DNA from: Lacrimispora xylanisolvens
GTDB lineage: Bacteria; Bacillota; Clostridia; Lachnospirales; Lachnospiraceae
Direction of reading: 5' to 3'
Assembly: GCF_002934545.1 (NCBI RefSeq)
Contig: NZ_PTJA01000002.1
Span: forward strand, 62,001-126,000
Length of the DNA stretch: 64,000 nt
The notes under the pieces are model-generated. The model did not search any database. It saw only the letters and a list, made by a program, of their open reading frames with translations, and was not told where the DNA came from. Of the stretch, positions 63,399 to 64,000 are shown one piece after another. Within the stretch, counting starts at the first letter, position 1. Every line of letters starts with the position of its first letter. Both the position numbers and the translations under genes were made by a program.

Positions 63399-64000
63399 AC
63401 AGGAATATATCGATAAGGCGGAATCAGAGATTTATAAGACCTATAACCGTTTTCCAGTTGTCTTTGACCATGGGGACGGAGTACGGCTTTATGATACAGA
63501 CGGAAATGAGTACCTGGATTTCTATGCCGGAATTGCAGTAAATGGTCTGGGCTATAATGATGCGGAATTTAATGAGGCAGTAAAGGCTCAGGTAGATAAA
63601 CTGCTTCACATTTCCAATCTCTATTATAATGTACCGTCTGTAGAGGCGGCAGAACTGCTTTTAAAGGCATCCCAGATGGATAAAGTGTTTTTCACCAACA
63701 GCGGAACGGAAGCCATAGAGGGAGCTTTAAAAATTGCCAGAAGATACGCTTATAATAAGGACGGCGGTCATGACCATGAAATCATCGCCATGAATCATTC
63801 CTTTCACGGAAGAAGCCTGGGGGCACTTTCCGTAACTGGAAATGATCATTATCAGGAGCCGTTTAAACCTTTAATTCCAGGCATTAAGTTTGCCGATTTT
63901 AATGATCTGGAAAGTGTAAAGGCTGTTGTAAATGAAAAAACCTGCGCCATTATTATGGAAACTGTTCAGGGAGAAGGCGGAATCTATCCTGCAACCCAGG
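63388..64000 (+). CDS. argD: Acetylornithine aminotransferase, partial (5' part)
   Basis: The first 204 codons are present and run off the right edge. [55 protein letters not shown] and [18 protein letters not shown] are class III aminotransferase blocks; the frame reaches [12 protein letters not shown]. The PLP lysine lies beyond the window. It starts 11 bases before the argB stop, indicating coupling. Confidence 0.94.
   Translation, partial: MLNKQEYIDKAESEIYKTYNRFPVVFDHGDGVRLYDTDGNEYLDFYAGIAVNGLGYNDAEFNEAVKAQVDKLLHISNLYYNVPSVEAAELLLKASQMDKVFFTNSGTEAIEGALKIARRYAYNKDGGHDHEIIAMNHSFHGRSLGALSVTGNDHYQEPFKPLIPGIKFADFNDLESVKAVVNEKTCAIIMETVQGEGGIYPATQ

Overview
The window looks like chromosome from an anaerobic Gram-positive clostridium, most likely a Lachnospiraceae member of the Lacrimispora / Clostridium sphenoides type. 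The clues are strong AGGAGG ribosome binding sites, moderate GC, clostridial gene arrangements (iscS-iscU-mnmA, asrABC with an FNT channel) and a nif cluster organised as in Clostridium pasteurianum. The genus is inference. I saw no rRNA, tRNA, CRISPR array, insertion sequence or prophage.

Layout. 1-4139 (minus strand): start of a BlaR1-like gene, a BlaI/MecI repressor with a consensus promoter and operator, a tandem P-II-like protein paired with a DUF1538 membrane protein, and a CPA2 cation/proton antiporter. 4244-5604: an MFS efflux-type transporter behind a 12-codon leader peptide and a terminator hairpin. 5601-9812: molybdate block, with an HTH plus substrate-binding-domain regulator divergent from modABC, then mop. 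10134-24222: nitrogen fixation cluster nifH-nifI1-nifI2-nifD-nifK-nifE-nifN/B-[2Fe-2S] ferredoxin-nifV(omega)-nifV(alpha), followed by four unusual co-directional genes: a degenerate GroEL paralogue without its ATPase residues, a PqqD-like protein, an AnfO-like protein and a beta-repeat protein ending in a four-cysteine cluster. 24259-26895: MFS transporter, divergent AraC regulator, small membrane protein. 26958-30508 (minus): asrABC sulfite reductase with an FNT anion channel, with a perfect Crp-type palindrome centred at -41.5.

30728-43664: two tandem LacI paralogues, then an ABC sugar importer, two GH130 phosphorylases, an AGE-family 2-epimerase, two SGNH esterases and a phosphohexomutase. 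Together these look like a phosphorolytic pathway for acetylated beta-mannan oligosaccharides: import, deacetylation, epimerisation of mannobiose to mannosyl-glucose, phosphorolysis to mannose-1-phosphate, and mutase conversion to the 6-phosphate. 43654-46057 (minus): Crp/Fnr regulator and a MurJ/SpoVB-like flippase. 46227-51671: iscS, iscU, mnmA, amidase lipoprotein, patatin, GNAT. 51827-55809: two lipoproteins and a two-component system. 55854-57980 (minus): chemoreceptor. 58233-64000: divergent argG and argC-GNAT-argJ-argB-argD (argD runs off the end) with ARG-box-like operators between them.

The most interesting part is 20907-24222. A Mo-nitrogenase operon carries a chaperonin-derived protein that has lost the ATP site, next to a PqqD fold, an AnfO homologue and a cysteine-tailed repeat protein. 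I infer a dedicated nitrogenase assembly or cofactor-handling module. The nifH leader, which has a promoter, a palindrome over the -35 and a terminator hairpin just before the ribosome binding site, suggests control by attenuation rather than by NifA/sigma-54.
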